Source of the DNA: Paenibacillus luteus
GTDB taxonomy: Bacteria; Bacillota; Bacilli; Paenibacillales; Paenibacillaceae
Assembly: GCF_006542765.1 (NCBI RefSeq)
Contig: NZ_SKCD01000012.1
Span: 78,107 to 142,106, forward strand
Length of the DNA stretch: 64,000 nucleotides
Direction of reading: 5' to 3'
How positions within the stretch are numbered: the first letter of the stretch is position 1; every line of letters starts with the position of its first letter. The position numbers and the translations under genes are program-made. The notes below the pieces were generated by a model. The model searched no databases, was not told the DNA's origin, and saw only the letters and a list, made by a program, of their open reading frames with translations. Below are positions 43,242 through 52,485 of this stretch, piece by piece.

Positions 43242-44051
43242 TTAAATACCCGGAATCGGGGAGCGTTTGTGCTCGGTTTTCAAATATTGCTTTTCTAGCT
43301 TCTCGCGCGTCTCAGCGTTGATCGACTTGCCTTCGAGGTAGTCGCTATTATCACCATAGGTGATCCCAAGCTCATCCTCATCGGTTTGTCCATCCCATAG
43401 GCCGGCCGTTGGCGCTTTATCCAATACGCTTTGCGGAACGCCGATATGGGATGCCAATTGACGCACTTGGCGTTTGTTTAGCGTACTAAGAGGAGTAACG
43501 TCTACTGCGCCGTCGCCCCACTTCGTATAAAAGCCCGTAATCGCTTCGGATGCATGATCCGTGCCTACGACAAGCAGATTAAGATCGAAAGCAAGCGCGT
43601 ACTGCATAACCATCCGCGTTCTTGCCTTGACGTTGCCCTTGCCTCCGCGACTCAAGTGGCGCGGAATGCCGAGCGACTTAAAGTTGTGCTCCACTTCAAT
43701 CGCAATCTCGTCAACCGCTTCAGCAATATTCGTTTCCGCACGGTGCTTCAATTGAAAAGCTTCGGCTACAGCATAGCTGTCAGCGATATCTGATTGCTCG
43801 CTGTATGGCTGGAACACGCCCAGCGTCATATACTCGCGGCCAGTTTCAGAGCTTAGCTCATCCGTAGCACGTTTGCACAGTCCTGCTGCTACCGCGCTGT
43901 CAATGCCTCCGCTTATAGCAATCAACAGACCAGTCGTGCCGGACTGCTGAACATACTGCTTCAAAAAGTCGACCCGCTTCCGAATCTCGACTTCCGGATC
44001 GATTTCAGGCTTTACGCCTAGTCTTTCAATAATTTCTTGTTGTAGGCTCAT
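43242..44051 (-). CDS. nadE: Ammonia-dependent NAD synthetase
   Basis: Last step of NAD synthesis: amidates nicotinic acid adenine dinucleotide. The 269-residue length and absence of a nitrilase domain show the ammonia-dependent type. The PP-loop motif is AISGGIDSAV, followed by VGTDHASEAITGFYTKWGDG and the Pro/Leu-rich LSTLNKRQVRQLA segment. ATG at 44051 is preceded by GGGACGG; the longer frame overlaps the bacilliredoxin stop. Co-transcribed with the bacilliredoxin gene 14 bases upstream. Confidence 0.94.
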   Translation of the reverse strand: MSLQQEIIERLGVKPEIDPEVEIRKRVDFLKQYVQQSGTTGLLIAISGGIDSAVAAGLCKRATDELSSETGREYMTLGVFQPYSEQSDIADSYAVAEAFQLKHRAETNIAEAVDEIAIEVEHNFKSLGIPRHLSRGGKGNVKARTRMVMQYALAFDLNLLVVGTDHASEAITGFYTKWGDGAVDVTPLSTLNKRQVRQLASHIGVPQSVLDKAPTAGLWDGQTDEDELGITYGDNSDYLEGKSINAETREKLEKQYLKTEHKRSPIPGI

Positions 44052-44065
44052 AGTCACCGTCCCGT

Positions 44066-44500
44066 TTAGCGGCAAAACCGATCGAAAGCGTCAGACAGAT
44101 CGGCTGCAATATCCGATGCCGAACGATTTTCAATCTGGTGGCGCTCAATAAAGTGTACTAGCTCTCCATCCTTCATCAACGCGATCGATGGGGAAGATGG
44201 CGGGTATGGAGCGAAATATTCACGAGCCTTCGCCGTTGCTTCTTTATCTTGACCTGCGAACACCGTATAGAGATGATCTGGTGTAATATCATGCTGCAGC
44301 GCGTCTGCTACGCCTGGACGGCACTGGCCAGCAGCACAACCGCATACCGAGTTAATAACGACAAGAGCTGTACCCTTTGCGTTAGGCAATTTTTCTTCTA
44401 CTTCTTCAGGTGTGCGAAGCTCCTGAATACCAATGCGAGTAAGATCGTCCCGCATAGGCTGCACCATATCTAACATGTATCGTTCGAATGACATCGACAT
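44066..44500 (-). CDS. BrxA/BrxB-type bacilliredoxin (YphP/YqiW family)
   Basis: A 144-residue thioredoxin-fold protein that removes bacillithiol from S-bacillithiolated proteins. The active-site CGC motif is present (NSVCGCAAGQCRPG), and the rest matches the family (RYMLDMVQPMRDDL; FAPYPPSSPSIALMKDGELV). AAAGGAG lies ten bases before the ATG at 44500. A promoter is visible upstream. It is the first gene of an operon with nadE. BrxA and BrxB cannot be told apart by eye. Confidence 0.93.
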   Translation of the reverse strand: MSMSFERYMLDMVQPMRDDLTRIGIQELRTPEEVEEKLPNAKGTALVVINSVCGCAAGQCRPGVADALQHDITPDHLYTVFAGQDKEATAKAREYFAPYPPSSPSIALMKDGELVHFIERHQIENRSASDIAADLSDAFDRFCR

Positions 44501-44537
44501 CGAAACACACTCCTTTAATTACTTTATTTTAGCTACT

Positions 44538-44567
44538 ATTATACCGTCCGTAGTCAAAATAAAGCAA
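44538..44567 (-). promoter_or_regulatory. Promoter of the bacilliredoxin-nadE operon
   Basis: On the minus strand TTGCTT (44562-44567) and TATAAT (44538-44543) are separated by 18 bases. The -35 overlaps the terminator T tract of the upstream gene. Confidence 0.6.
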
Positions 44568-44586
44568 CCGGAGCGGCCGCTCCGGC
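44553..44586 (-). terminator. Terminator of the DUF3905-like operon
   Basis: The 18-bp perfect palindrome CCGGAGCGGCCGCTCCGG (44569-44586) is followed on the minus strand by TTGCTTTATTTTG, 15 bases beyond the stop codon. Confidence 0.75.
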
Positions 44587-44601
44587 TGTTCTTTTTAAAG
44601 C

Positions 44602-44976
44602 CTAATCCGGTTGTGTCCCAGGATCATCGAGGCCATATGCCGCATTTTTGTCAGGATGTGTAAATATGCCGCCTTCCGGCAGCTGGCCCATCTCAAAAAT
44701 ATCTCGGTTATCCGCCGTTAGAAAGCCCACGTCCTTAAACGGATGCACCCATTCATCGCCCGCCATAATGGCAGGATCGGTATCCTCGCTCCATTGGGAC
44801 AAAGGCGAATCCGGAGATTCGTATTCATGATCTCCGATCACAACGCCGTACTGATTCACAAATGGCGCACGGCTGCCCCGCCCCTGCCGAAACTGCGGCA
44901 AAAACTCAATTTCGTAAGGATCAAGCGCTGGATCATCGCCATGCAGCTGCTCTCCCTCAAACGTGGGATCAGTCAT
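44602..44976 (-). CDS. DUF3905-like acidic small protein
   Basis: A 124-residue acidic soluble protein. Segments APFVNQYGVVIGDHEYESP, PLSQWSEDTDPAIMAGDEWV and HPFKDVGFLTADNRD look like the DUF3905 family of bacilli, which has no known role; the assignment is by memory. GGAGGTGAG lies eight bases before the ATG. It starts 15 bases after the stop of a 47-residue gene and shares its transcript. Confidence 0.6.
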   Translation of the reverse strand: MTDPTFEGEQLHGDDPALDPYEIEFLPQFRQGRGSRAPFVNQYGVVIGDHEYESPDSPLSQWSEDTDPAIMAGDEWVHPFKDVGFLTADNRDIFEMGQLPEGGIFTHPDKNAAYGLDDPGTQPD

Positions 44977-44991
44977 TTGCTCACCTCCGCG

Positions 44992-45135
44992 CTAGATAGA
45001 AGGACGATTAGGTCCATCCAGCTTTTTATCGAAACCTTCCGACTCTGGCGACTTGCTGTTCTTGCCAGCCGTGTTTTTTGCTGCTTGCTGCGCCTGTTCA
45101 GCCGAACGCTCCTTCTGTTCATTGTGCTCTGTCAT
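44992..45135 (-). CDS. 47-residue hydrophilic protein
   Basis: A short gene with a strong ribosome site, GGAGGAGGG, seven bases before the ATG at 45135. The product starts MTEHNEQKERSAEQAQQAA and ends KKLDGPNRPSI; it is highly charged, glutamine- and lysine-rich and without hydrophobic core, like small acid-soluble or stress-linked proteins of spore formers. No family is recognised. Its gene is immediately followed by the DUF3905-like gene, which supports it being real. Confidence 0.62.
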   Translation of the reverse strand: MTEHNEQKERSAEQAQQAAKNTAGKNSKSPESEGFDKKLDGPNRPSI

Positions 45136-45285
45136 GGCTTTGCCCTCCTCCCGTCATGCTCTCCAGCCGCTTTGGCCGGTGTTCTTTCCAGAGTAGTATG
45201 CGCAGCCGCGCCTTTCCTTATAAATCCTGAGACAACCTGACCCTATTCATCTTAATCATTAGTTTCTGGCTGGTCTCGTTCTTAT

Positions 45286-46971
45286 TCAAATCGCGAAATC
45301 CGGTACCTCCGCCTGCTCCTTTACCAGAAAAAAAGTAACCACGAACGTTGTTCCTTCGCCTTCCTCGGATTCTACATCGATGCGGCCATTGTGACGTTCG
45401 GCAATACTTAAGCAGAGAGGGAGACCGAGCCCTGTGCCTTGTGTTTTCGTTGAAAAAAACGGTTCAAATAAATGCTTCATCTGATCCTGTGAAATGCCCA
45501 CTCCTTGATCTGATATCCGCAGCTCGATCTTTTCCCCAAAGCTGACCGTATTGATCCGAAGCGTGCCATTATCCCCCATTGCTTCCATCCCATTACGGGC
45601 AATATTAAGCAGCAGCTGCTTAATTTCTCTGTCATTAAGCATAATCAGCGGCACATGCTTGTCCAAGTTCACTTCAATCGTTTGCCCGCGCAAATTCGCA
45701 TCCGCCATCAGCAGCGGAATCAGCTCATGAATAACTGCATGTAAGGAAGTTGGCTCCATTTTGAGCACCCTATTTTGGGCCAGGGAAAGAAAATCGCTAA
45801 TAATCATATTCGCCCGATCAAGCTCATCAATGATGATTTGAAAATATTCTCCTTGGTTTTTCTCGCTTCGTTCCTGAATCAGCTGAACAAAACCTCGAAT
45901 TACCGCCATCGGATTTCGAATTTCGTGTGTGATACTCGCTGCCATCTGGCCAACCAAGCTAAGCCGCTCCATCCGGCCTACCTCATTCTGCAAATGGTGT
46001 ATTTCGGTCACATCCTGCGCAATGAGCGCCGCGCCTGCATTTTTATCATTTAACGAAGTGCGAAGTGAAATTGTAGTTAGCAGGAGCATCGTTTCACCAT
46101 TTACAAAGGGAACAAGCGATACTTTCTCACCATCAAGCGCTTGAATCAGCAGCTTGACGCAGGCATCCTCTTGTCCGATCTGAAAAACTTCCGGAAAGGA
46201 CGAGCCCAATATTTGCATGGCGCTTGTATATTCGGAATGAAGGAAAAATAGCTTTTTGGCCATTTCATTAAAATGAGTGATCCTTCCCTCATGATCAACA
46301 ACGATGACGCCAAATGAAGTTTCATCTATAAATTGCTGGAGCTTTACCGCTTCGTTGTGATAATTTGCCGATACCCTTTTCACTTCATCATACAGCAGCT
46401 GCTTCTCCTTCACGCTCTCGATCATAAAGATAGACAGCCAGGTTGCCGTCAAAGTTGCCAATACAGCAACGATAAGCGACACAACCATAATAAACGACCA
46501 TGAAACGTCGCTATAACCGATAAACCCAACCATGCTGATGACAAAATAAAGCATAAACACCGACATCAGCAGCAAGCCCTTCCTCTCCTTGTATAGGGCA
46601 GAGGCACGGCTGAAAGGACGAACAGAAAGCAGCACAAGTGGAATAAACACGACGAGAAGCATGATGAAACTGACCGTTTCCCAGCTGCTGTCCAGCATTG
46701 GAATTCTCACGGCTACATAAATAATCGTCAAAACGACCAGCGTTGGCACTCCCCCATAAAGTGAACCTATTAAATAGGGGATTAGTCGAAAATCAACATC
46801 GTAGCCTAGTACGCTAGATGTGCTCAGCATGCACAACAGCATGGAAGCACCACAAAAAATCCCCATAAAGACCGGCATCCCCTTCCAGCCATGCTCTTTA
46901 TGGGACCAAAGCTGGAAAGCGAACACCGGCAATAAGGATACGATAAATTGTAACAGCAATTCTTTTAACAC
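45286..46971 (-). CDS. Sensor histidine kinase with multi-TM sensor and PAS domain (KinB-like)
   Basis: A 561-residue membrane kinase. Residues 1-190 contain about six hydrophobic segments (5TM-type sensor), then a PAS domain (about 215-330: FGVIVVDHEGRITHFNEMAKK), a HisKA domain with the phosphorylated His in ASITHEIRNPMAVIRGFVQL and a HATPase domain (N box NIARNGMEAM, G1 ISDQGVGIS, F box FEPFFSTK, G2 GTGLGLPL). No response regulator is encoded next to it; orphan kinases of this build in spore formers often feed the Spo0A phosphorelay. GTG at 46971 follows GGGGGAAG. Single gene. Confidence 0.9.
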   Translation of the reverse strand: MLKELLLQFIVSLLPVFAFQLWSHKEHGWKGMPVFMGIFCGASMLLCMLSTSSVLGYDVDFRLIPYLIGSLYGGVPTLVVLTIIYVAVRIPMLDSSWETVSFIMLLVVFIPLVLLSVRPFSRASALYKERKGLLLMSVFMLYFVISMVGFIGYSDVSWSFIMVVSLIVAVLATLTATWLSIFMIESVKEKQLLYDEVKRVSANYHNEAVKLQQFIDETSFGVIVVDHEGRITHFNEMAKKLFFLHSEYTSAMQILGSSFPEVFQIGQEDACVKLLIQALDGEKVSLVPFVNGETMLLLTTISLRTSLNDKNAGAALIAQDVTEIHHLQNEVGRMERLSLVGQMAASITHEIRNPMAVIRGFVQLIQERSEKNQGEYFQIIIDELDRANMIISDFLSLAQNRVLKMEPTSLHAVIHELIPLLMADANLRGQTIEVNLDKHVPLIMLNDREIKQLLLNIARNGMEAMGDNGTLRINTVSFGEKIELRISDQGVGISQDQMKHLFEPFFSTKTQGTGLGLPLCLSIAERHNGRIDVESEEGEGTTFVVTFFLVKEQAEVPDFAI

Positions 46972-47090
46972 TTAAGATCGCTTCCCCCTACCCGCGCTCC
47001 AAATGCATGCCACAAATTTGATTATTATTAAAACAAACATTCCCATATAAGACGACCTATTACTCCGATTAAAACATAAAAGGCATGATT

Positions 47091-47927
47091 TTACAATTGA
47101 TCCATCAACCAATTTATGATCATATGAATGGCTTCCTCGCCTTCCAAATCATTATGCAGCTCATGGAACCCGCCTTCCCAAATTTTAAAATGACAGCGTT
47201 TTCCAAGACCTTCGGCCAATATGCTGCTCGCTTCAAGCGAAGTCACACGATCGGAAGTTCCGTGCATGAGCAATAAAGGCACCTGGAGCTGATCTGCATG
47301 GGCTAAAGCCCACTCTCCGCCAGCTGTAACTTCTACATAAGTCTGGATCGTAATTTTCGTGTGGCATAACGGATCTTCAACGATAGGAGCCGCGTCATCG
47401 TAACCTGGCCGAAATAAATCAGCAGGGTTTAAGCCTGTGGATTGATGCATCGTTGGCAGCACGTCCGCAAGCCTGCGCCCTACCCACTCTACCGCCGGGT
47501 TTGGCTTGAATGCCAGCCTTAGCCACGGACTCGTAAGAATAAGCCCTTTAATAGGCGGAAGAAGCCGGAGCGCGCTGTTCAACGCCACATTGCCCCCCAT
47601 GCTGTGGCCGTACAAAAATATAGAAACGCCGGGATGGCGCTGTCCCGCCGCTTCAATCATCAAAGCGACATCGCTCGCCGCTGCGCCAAGTGAAGGCAAA
47701 TGCCCCCGCTTGCCAGAGGATAGACCGTGACCCTGCTGGTCAAGCGCAATTAGCGCGATCCCCGCCTCTGCGAAACGGGCCGCTACATGCGTGTAGCGGT
47801 CGCCATGCTCCCCCATGCCATGCACGAGGCAGACAACTGCCTTTATATTCGTTGACTCCGGCTTCCACTCCCTCAGAAACAATGAGGCACCTTTGGCCCC
47901 AGTCATTTTCCACTCCTCACGAAGCAT
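47091..47927 (-). CDS. Monoacylglycerol lipase-like alpha/beta hydrolase
   Basis: A 278-residue soluble hydrolase. Motifs: CLVHGMGEHGDRY (oxyanion/HG), nucleophile Ser in YGHSMGGNVAL, acid in GTSDRVTS and His in GGFHELHND. The build and the lid region match the monoglyceride lipase/lysophospholipase group (Hydrolase_4). ATG at 47927 has AAAGGCGG seven bases upstream. Divergent from the BaiN-type flavoprotein; the two starts are only 64 bases apart, so promoters overlap. Confidence 0.9.
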   Translation of the reverse strand: MLREEWKMTGAKGASLFLREWKPESTNIKAVVCLVHGMGEHGDRYTHVAARFAEAGIALIALDQQGHGLSSGKRGHLPSLGAAASDVALMIEAAGQRHPGVSIFLYGHSMGGNVALNSALRLLPPIKGLILTSPWLRLAFKPNPAVEWVGRRLADVLPTMHQSTGLNPADLFRPGYDDAAPIVEDPLCHTKITIQTYVEVTAGGEWALAHADQLQVPLLLMHGTSDRVTSLEASSILAEGLGKRCHFKIWEGGFHELHNDLEGEEAIHMIINWLMDQL

Positions 47928-47991
47928 CAGAACGCCGCCTTTCATTATATGGTATTATAAAGTCTACTAATAATATAGCAGGTGGAAAACG

Positions 47992-49251
47992 ATGCAGTAT
48001 GATGCAATTATAATTGGCGGCGGCTCCGCAGGCTTAATGGCCGCGATTGCCGCGAGCAAGGATGGCGCTAACGTGCTGCTCCTCGATAAAGGCGACAAAT
48101 TGGGGCGCAAGCTTGGCATATCCGGCGGAGGCCGCTGCAATGTAACCAATAACAAAAATTTGGACGAGCTGATCAAGCATATTCCCGGCAATGGCCGTTT
48201 CTTGCACAGCACCTTTTCGAATTTCAACAACAAGGACATCATCGCTTTTTTTGAAAACCTTGGAATCGCTCTGAAAGAAGAGGATAACGGCCGGATGTTC
48301 CCCGTGACGGACAAAGCCAAAACCGTTGTCGATACACTGGTTAACCAGGTTCGCAAGCAAGGCGTAAAAATCGTGTTGAACGCTCCTGTCGATCATATCA
48401 TGTATGATGGCGGAAAAGTGATTGGCGTTCGCGTGAAATCAGGAGAAAATTTTCGGAGCACCAGCGTTATTGTTGCTTCAGGCGGCAAATCGGTGCCTCA
48501 AACCGGTTCGACCGGCGATGGCTATGCTTGGGCAGAGAAAGCCGGCCATACGATAACCGAACTCTTTCCTACCGAGGTTCCTCTCACTTCAAATGAGCCT
48601 TTCATTACGAGCAAGGAGTTGCAGGGCTTGTCGCTGCGCAGCGTCGCGCTTTCCGTATGGAGCCCCAAAGGAAAGCAGCTGATTTCGCATGAGGGAGATA
48701 TGCTTTTTACACATTTCGGCATATCTGGCCCCATTGTGCTGCGCTGCAGCCAGTTTGTGGTGAAGGCGCTCAAGCAATTTGGCACGGGCAACATCGAGGT
48801 TGCGATTGATCTTATGCCAGGCAAAAGCAAGGACGATGTGTATCGTGAGACATTGAAGCTCGCCGAGACTGAGTCCAAGAAAACGATCAAAAATGTGCTA
48901 AAAAGCTATCTGTCCGAGAAAATGATTCCAATATTGCTGCAGAAAGCCGGCTTGCAAGACAGCCTTACCTTTGACAATATTCCAAAGCAAGAATGGCTAG
49001 CCCTGACACAGCTCATTAAGCATTTTCCGATTCGGGTATACGGGTCATTATCCATTGAAGACGCCTTCGTTACAGGAGGAGGCATTCATTTGAAAGAAAT
49101 TGATCCGAAGACGATGGAGTCGAAACGGATGAGCGGCCTTTATTTTTGCGGGGAGATTCTGGATATACATGGCTATACCGGAGGCTACAATATTACGGCA
49201 GCCTTCTCGACTGGTTATACTGCTGGCCTAAATGCTGTCCTGAGACGGTAA
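47992..49251 (+). CDS. HI0933/BaiN-family flavoprotein
   Basis: A 419-residue NAD(P)/FAD-dependent oxidoreductase of the HI0933/YtfP/BaiN family. The FAD-binding motif is [19 protein letters not shown]; the family marks [36 protein letters not shown] and [15 protein letters not shown] are all present. AGGTGG lies seven bases before the ATG. Bacterial members include the bile acid reductase BaiN, but most are of unknown role. Monocistronic. Confidence 0.9.
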   Translation: MQYDAIIIGGGSAGLMAAIAASKDGANVLLLDKGDKLGRKLGISGGGRCNVTNNKNLDELIKHIPGNGRFLHSTFSNFNNKDIIAFFENLGIALKEEDNGRMFPVTDKAKTVVDTLVNQVRKQGVKIVLNAPVDHIMYDGGKVIGVRVKSGENFRSTSVIVASGGKSVPQTGSTGDGYAWAEKAGHTITELFPTEVPLTSNEPFITSKELQGLSLRSVALSVWSPKGKQLISHEGDMLFTHFGISGPIVLRCSQFVVKALKQFGTGNIEVAIDLMPGKSKDDVYRETLKLAETESKKTIKNVLKSYLSEKMIPILLQKAGLQDSLTFDNIPKQEWLALTQLIKHFPIRVYGSLSIEDAFVTGGGIHLKEIDPKTMESKRMSGLYFCGEILDIHGYTGGYNITAAFSTGYTAGLNAVLRR

Positions 49252-49284
49252 AAACTCGTTACGCTAGGAACTGGATAATTCTCT

Positions 49285-49313
49285 GTTTTGATCGCTACGC
49301 GAGGAGTTTATTC
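49285..49313. repeat. Copy of the dispersed intergenic repeat
   Basis: GTTTTGATCGCTACGCGAG continues as GAGTTTATTC and matches 42042-42070 at 24 of 29 positions. A more diverged third form (CTCGTTACGCTAGGAACT) lies at 49255-49272. Confidence 0.65.
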
Positions 49314-49330
49314 CTATTTCTATTTATTCC

Positions 49331-49377
49331 AAAAAGGGGTTGTCACGAAAGGCTATTCGCCTTCTTGACAGCCCCTT
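49331..49377 (-). terminator. Terminator between BaiN-type gene and acidic protein gene
   Basis: GGGG-T-TGTCA pairs with TGACA-G-CCCC, with inner AAGG/CCTT. Five T follow on the minus strand; it can also serve the plus-strand flavoprotein gene. Confidence 0.78.
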
Positions 49378-49396
49378 ATGTATTTGGTCTTTATCG

Positions 49397-49807
49397 CTAA
49401 ACGCGCACATCTCCAGAGAAGTAACCATACGTGCCTGGATCAGGTAGAAACTCTCCCTCGTAGTCAGCGTCATCGTCTCGATTGGCGAGTCCTTCCGGCA
49501 GCTCCTCATGCCCCTCATTTGCAACCCAGTCCTCATTAACCATATGCGCGGGAATCGCAATCGCATCAAGGGCATACGCACTGTCCGTTACGGCGTTGCC
49601 GTCAATCTGAGTCTGCTGGGCGAGCTGCCCGCCATGGGACTGCGCAATCTCCAGCGCTGAGGTCAAGTCGCTTCCCGCTAAATGAACGTGCATCCGGCTC
49701 CCTTCATGCAGCACTGTCTCAAAACCCAGCTCGCGCAGTGTCTCGCAAGCAAGTGCCGCGCTCTGGTCGTCATTAAAATCAAATAACAAAGCTGAATTTT
49801 CAGCCAT
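49397..49807 (-). CDS. Acidic hypothetical protein
   Basis: A 136-residue acidic soluble protein. The first 60 residues look like a small alpha/beta domain (SALLFDFNDDQSAALACETL, then LGFETVLHEGSRMHVHLAG), and the C-terminal half is acidic and probably disordered (EELPEGLANRDDDADYEGEF). I recognise no family with confidence. GGGAGGA lies 11 bases before the ATG. It is a single gene between terminators. Confidence 0.55.
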   Translation of the reverse strand: MAENSALLFDFNDDQSAALACETLRELGFETVLHEGSRMHVHLAGSDLTSALEIAQSHGGQLAQQTQIDGNAVTDSAYALDAIAIPAHMVNEDWVANEGHEELPEGLANRDDDADYEGEFLPDPGTYGYFSGDVRV

Positions 49808-49986
49808 ATTCCATCATCCTCCCTACGTTTGGTATAGCATGCCCCAAGCCATAATTTTCATGAGGTGACGACCGTTTCACTGCCCGACAATATTTTTTCA
49901 CAATTAGCTATATAAATATGTTAGGTTTTATGACATAATTATAACATACTGCTTGATATACGCTAACTGATGGGACGGTGTCATCG

Positions 49987-50892
49987 ATGAATCATTTATT
50001 TTATTTGCTTTCAGATCCTATGCTTATCGTCGAGTCCGACGAATCCCGTTGGTCGATACGCGATGTCAATCAAGCCTTTACCGCTTTCTCAGGCTTCAAG
50101 AAATCTGATTTGATCTCGCTTGATCCCTCGACGATCATAACTACGGAGGAGTCAGGAATTTCCTTCGAGGAAGCCGTAATCCAACTCGCTGAAGAGAACG
50201 CTATCTCTCCGCTGCTGGAATGCAAGCTGATAACCAAAGCTTCTACCCCTGCCGACGTCCGTATGTCCTGCCGCAAGTTGCAAGAAGCAGACCGCATCGT
50301 CTACGTCATTATCTGCAAGGATCTGCGCGAGTCCAAATGGATTGATCATTATATTACTCATAACAAAATCATGGTCTCTCTTATCGTCAATGAACGATAC
50401 AATATTTTAAGCCTAAAGCATTATTATGCCCCTGTGCAGCAGCCGTCCTCATCCTATGTGAATCAATCCATATTCGATCTTGTCGCAGATCATGAGCGAA
50501 GCAAGCTGAAACGGATATTTGAATATGCGAAAAACAATCGAACGCCCGAATCCTCAGATTTCCAGCTCAAGCTTGGCGATCGTTATTACAGCGCTGACGC
50601 GGTTATTCAGCCTTTTTACAATGGCAACCGCAGCTTCAAAAACTTTGTTGTCATACTTACCAGCTTGCATATCAACAATCAAGAAGAAGATCCCTCGTAC
50701 AAGCTGCGCATGTTAATGCTAAGCAAAAATATATCTGTCACCTCGCTCGCCCAGTCCACACTGATTTCACTGACGACCATCTCGAAAATCCGCAATGGCA
50801 AAATAAAAAAACCGCAGCGTCTAACCGCTGAACTCATTGCCGGAGAGCTGGGAGTAAGACCCGAGTCCATATGGAGCAGCTATAAGAGGTAA
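49987..50892 (+). CDS. PAS-domain regulator with C-terminal helix-turn-helix
   Basis: A 301-residue soluble protein. It begins with a PAS-like domain (LLSDPMLIVESDESRWSIRD), followed by a second weaker PAS-like region (about 110-220: RESKWIDHYITHNKIMVSLI, then ILSLKHYYAP) and ends in an XRE-type helix-turn-helix (NISVTSLAQSTLISLTTISK, then RNGKIKKPQR). The combination suggests a signal-sensing transcription factor without phosphorylation partner. GGGACGG lies eight bases before the ATG. Single gene. I know no named relative. Confidence 0.75.
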   Translation: MNHLFYLLSDPMLIVESDESRWSIRDVNQAFTAFSGFKKSDLISLDPSTIITTEESGISFEEAVIQLAEENAISPLLECKLITKASTPADVRMSCRKLQEADRIVYVIICKDLRESKWIDHYITHNKIMVSLIVNERYNILSLKHYYAPVQQPSSSYVNQSIFDLVADHERSKLKRIFEYAKNNRTPESSDFQLKLGDRYYSADAVIQPFYNGNRSFKNFVVILTSLHINNQEEDPSYKLRMLMLSKNISVTSLAQSTLISLTTISKIRNGKIKKPQRLTAELIAGELGVRPESIWSSYKR

Positions 50893-50914
50893 AAGAGGTT
50901 AAGCGCTAATAATA

Positions 50915-50953
50915 AAAAAGGACGGTTATCCTCCGCGGAGAATAACCATCCTT
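50915..50953 (-). terminator. Terminator between convergent regulator and xylB genes
   Basis: AAGGA-GGTTAT pairs with ATAACC-TCCTT around a CTCC/GGAG core. Six T follow on the minus strand, 15 bases beyond the xylB stop; the plus-strand side is less T-rich. Confidence 0.85.
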
Positions 50954-50967
50954 AAACTCTAAAATGC

Positions 50968-52464
50968 CTATCCGCGATAAGGCGCCAGCGCCTCATTTAA
51001 ACCGCGTGTTTGTTCGTATACCTGTTGGTACACCTTAAAGATGCCTTCGTAAGCAGCAACGGCTTCCGGCTGCGGAGCATAGGAATCCGCGTGCTTCACG
51101 AACTTATCCGCACATGACTCCAAGCTGTCGAACCAGCCCGCGCCATAGGCCGCAAGCATAGCAGCTCCAAGGCCAGGTCCTTGTTCATTTTCCAGCGCTA
51201 CAACTTTGGCATCGAAAATATCCGCCTGCATTTGCAGCCATGCTGGATTTTGCGCGCCTCCGCCGATTGATATAATCGTATCCACCGTTTTGCCGGCTTT
51301 ACGGAACATATCGACCGACTCGTTGAGCGAGAACGTAATGCCTTCCATAACCGCACGCGCAAAATGAATGCGCTCGTGGGAGCCGTCAACGCCGATAAAG
51401 CTCGCGCGAATGACTGCATCTGCATGCGGCGTCCGCTCGCCGACTAGATACGGGGTGAACAATAGTCCGCCCGCTCCCGGTTTTATAGCGCCAACGCCTT
51501 CCAATAGCTGATCAAACGATTCGTTAGGCGCGAACGTTTTCTTGAACCAGCTCAAGCTGTAGCCCGCCGCTAGCGTAACGCCCATCGCATAAAACGAATC
51601 CTCTTTGCCGTGGTTGAAGAAATGCACCTTGCCCGCAAAGTCCTTCGACTTGTCATTCTCATACGAGAGAATAACGCCAGAAGTACCTATGCTGCAAAGC
51701 GTCAGCCCTTCGGACAAAATGCCTGAACCGATCGCTCCGCATGCATTGTCGGCACCGCCTGCAAACACTTTGGTTGCAGCGGGTAAGCCTGTGCTTTCCG
51801 CGTATTGCGGCAGCAGCGTACCAACAAGGCCATGTGATTCTACGAGCGGAGGACAGAAGCTGGCCGGAAGTTCAAAGGCAGCAAGCACCTCTTCACTCCA
51901 TGCTTTGCCGGCTACATCTAGCAGCAGCGTGCCAGCCGCATCGGAATAATCCATATGCAGCTCGCCCGTTAGGCGATAGCGTAGATAATCCTTCGGCAGC
52001 AGGAATAGCTTTGCCTTGGCGAAAGCTTCAGGCTCATTCTCACGAACCCATAGAATCTTCGGCAGAGTAAAGCCCTCAAGCGCCGGGTTACGCGTAATGC
52101 TCAGCAGCTTGTCGCCAAGCGTGCGCTCAATCTCGCGGCATTGCCCTGTTGTGCGGGTATCATTCCATAGAATGGCATTGCGGATCGGGTTCCCCTCGCC
52201 ACCCAGCAATACCAGCCCATGCATTTGTCCTGAGAAGCTGATTCCTTCAATCGCAGCAGCATCAATGCCTTCTGCTTCAGTAAGCTCGCGAAGCGCAGCA
52301 ACCGTACCGTCGACCCAATCGTCGGCACGTTGCTCGCTCCAGCCTGTATGCTCATGGAACAGCGGGTAGCTGCGAGTTGCTTCCGCAGCTATCGTACCGT
52401 TCTTGTCCACTAGCAGCACCTTGACGGCACTTGTTCCTAAATCGACACCAATAACATAGCTCAT
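50968..52464 (-). CDS. xylB: Xylulokinase
   Basis: Phosphorylates D-xylulose to xylulose 5-phosphate. The 498 residues show the FGGY kinase signature: YVIGVDLGTSAVKVLLVD start, GISFSGQMHGLVLL with the catalytic-region residues, GGADNACGAIG, and MEGITFSLNESVDMFR in the second domain. Length and motifs fit XylB rather than glycerol or ribulose kinases. GGGAGG lies ten bases before the ATG. It follows xylA by 21 bases on the same strand and is the last gene of the xyl operon. Confidence 0.95.
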   Translation of the reverse strand: MSYVIGVDLGTSAVKVLLVDKNGTIAAEATRSYPLFHEHTGWSEQRADDWVDGTVAALRELTEAEGIDAAAIEGISFSGQMHGLVLLGGEGNPIRNAILWNDTRTTGQCREIERTLGDKLLSITRNPALEGFTLPKILWVRENEPEAFAKAKLFLLPKDYLRYRLTGELHMDYSDAAGTLLLDVAGKAWSEEVLAAFELPASFCPPLVESHGLVGTLLPQYAESTGLPAATKVFAGGADNACGAIGSGILSEGLTLCSIGTSGVILSYENDKSKDFAGKVHFFNHGKEDSFYAMGVTLAAGYSLSWFKKTFAPNESFDQLLEGVGAIKPGAGGLLFTPYLVGERTPHADAVIRASFIGVDGSHERIHFARAVMEGITFSLNESVDMFRKAGKTVDTIISIGGGAQNPAWLQMQADIFDAKVVALENEQGPGLGAAMLAAYGAGWFDSLESCADKFVKHADSYAPQPEAVAAYEGIFKVYQQVYEQTRGLNEALAPYRG

Positions 52465-52485
52465 TTGCCTGCAATCCTCCCGGGC

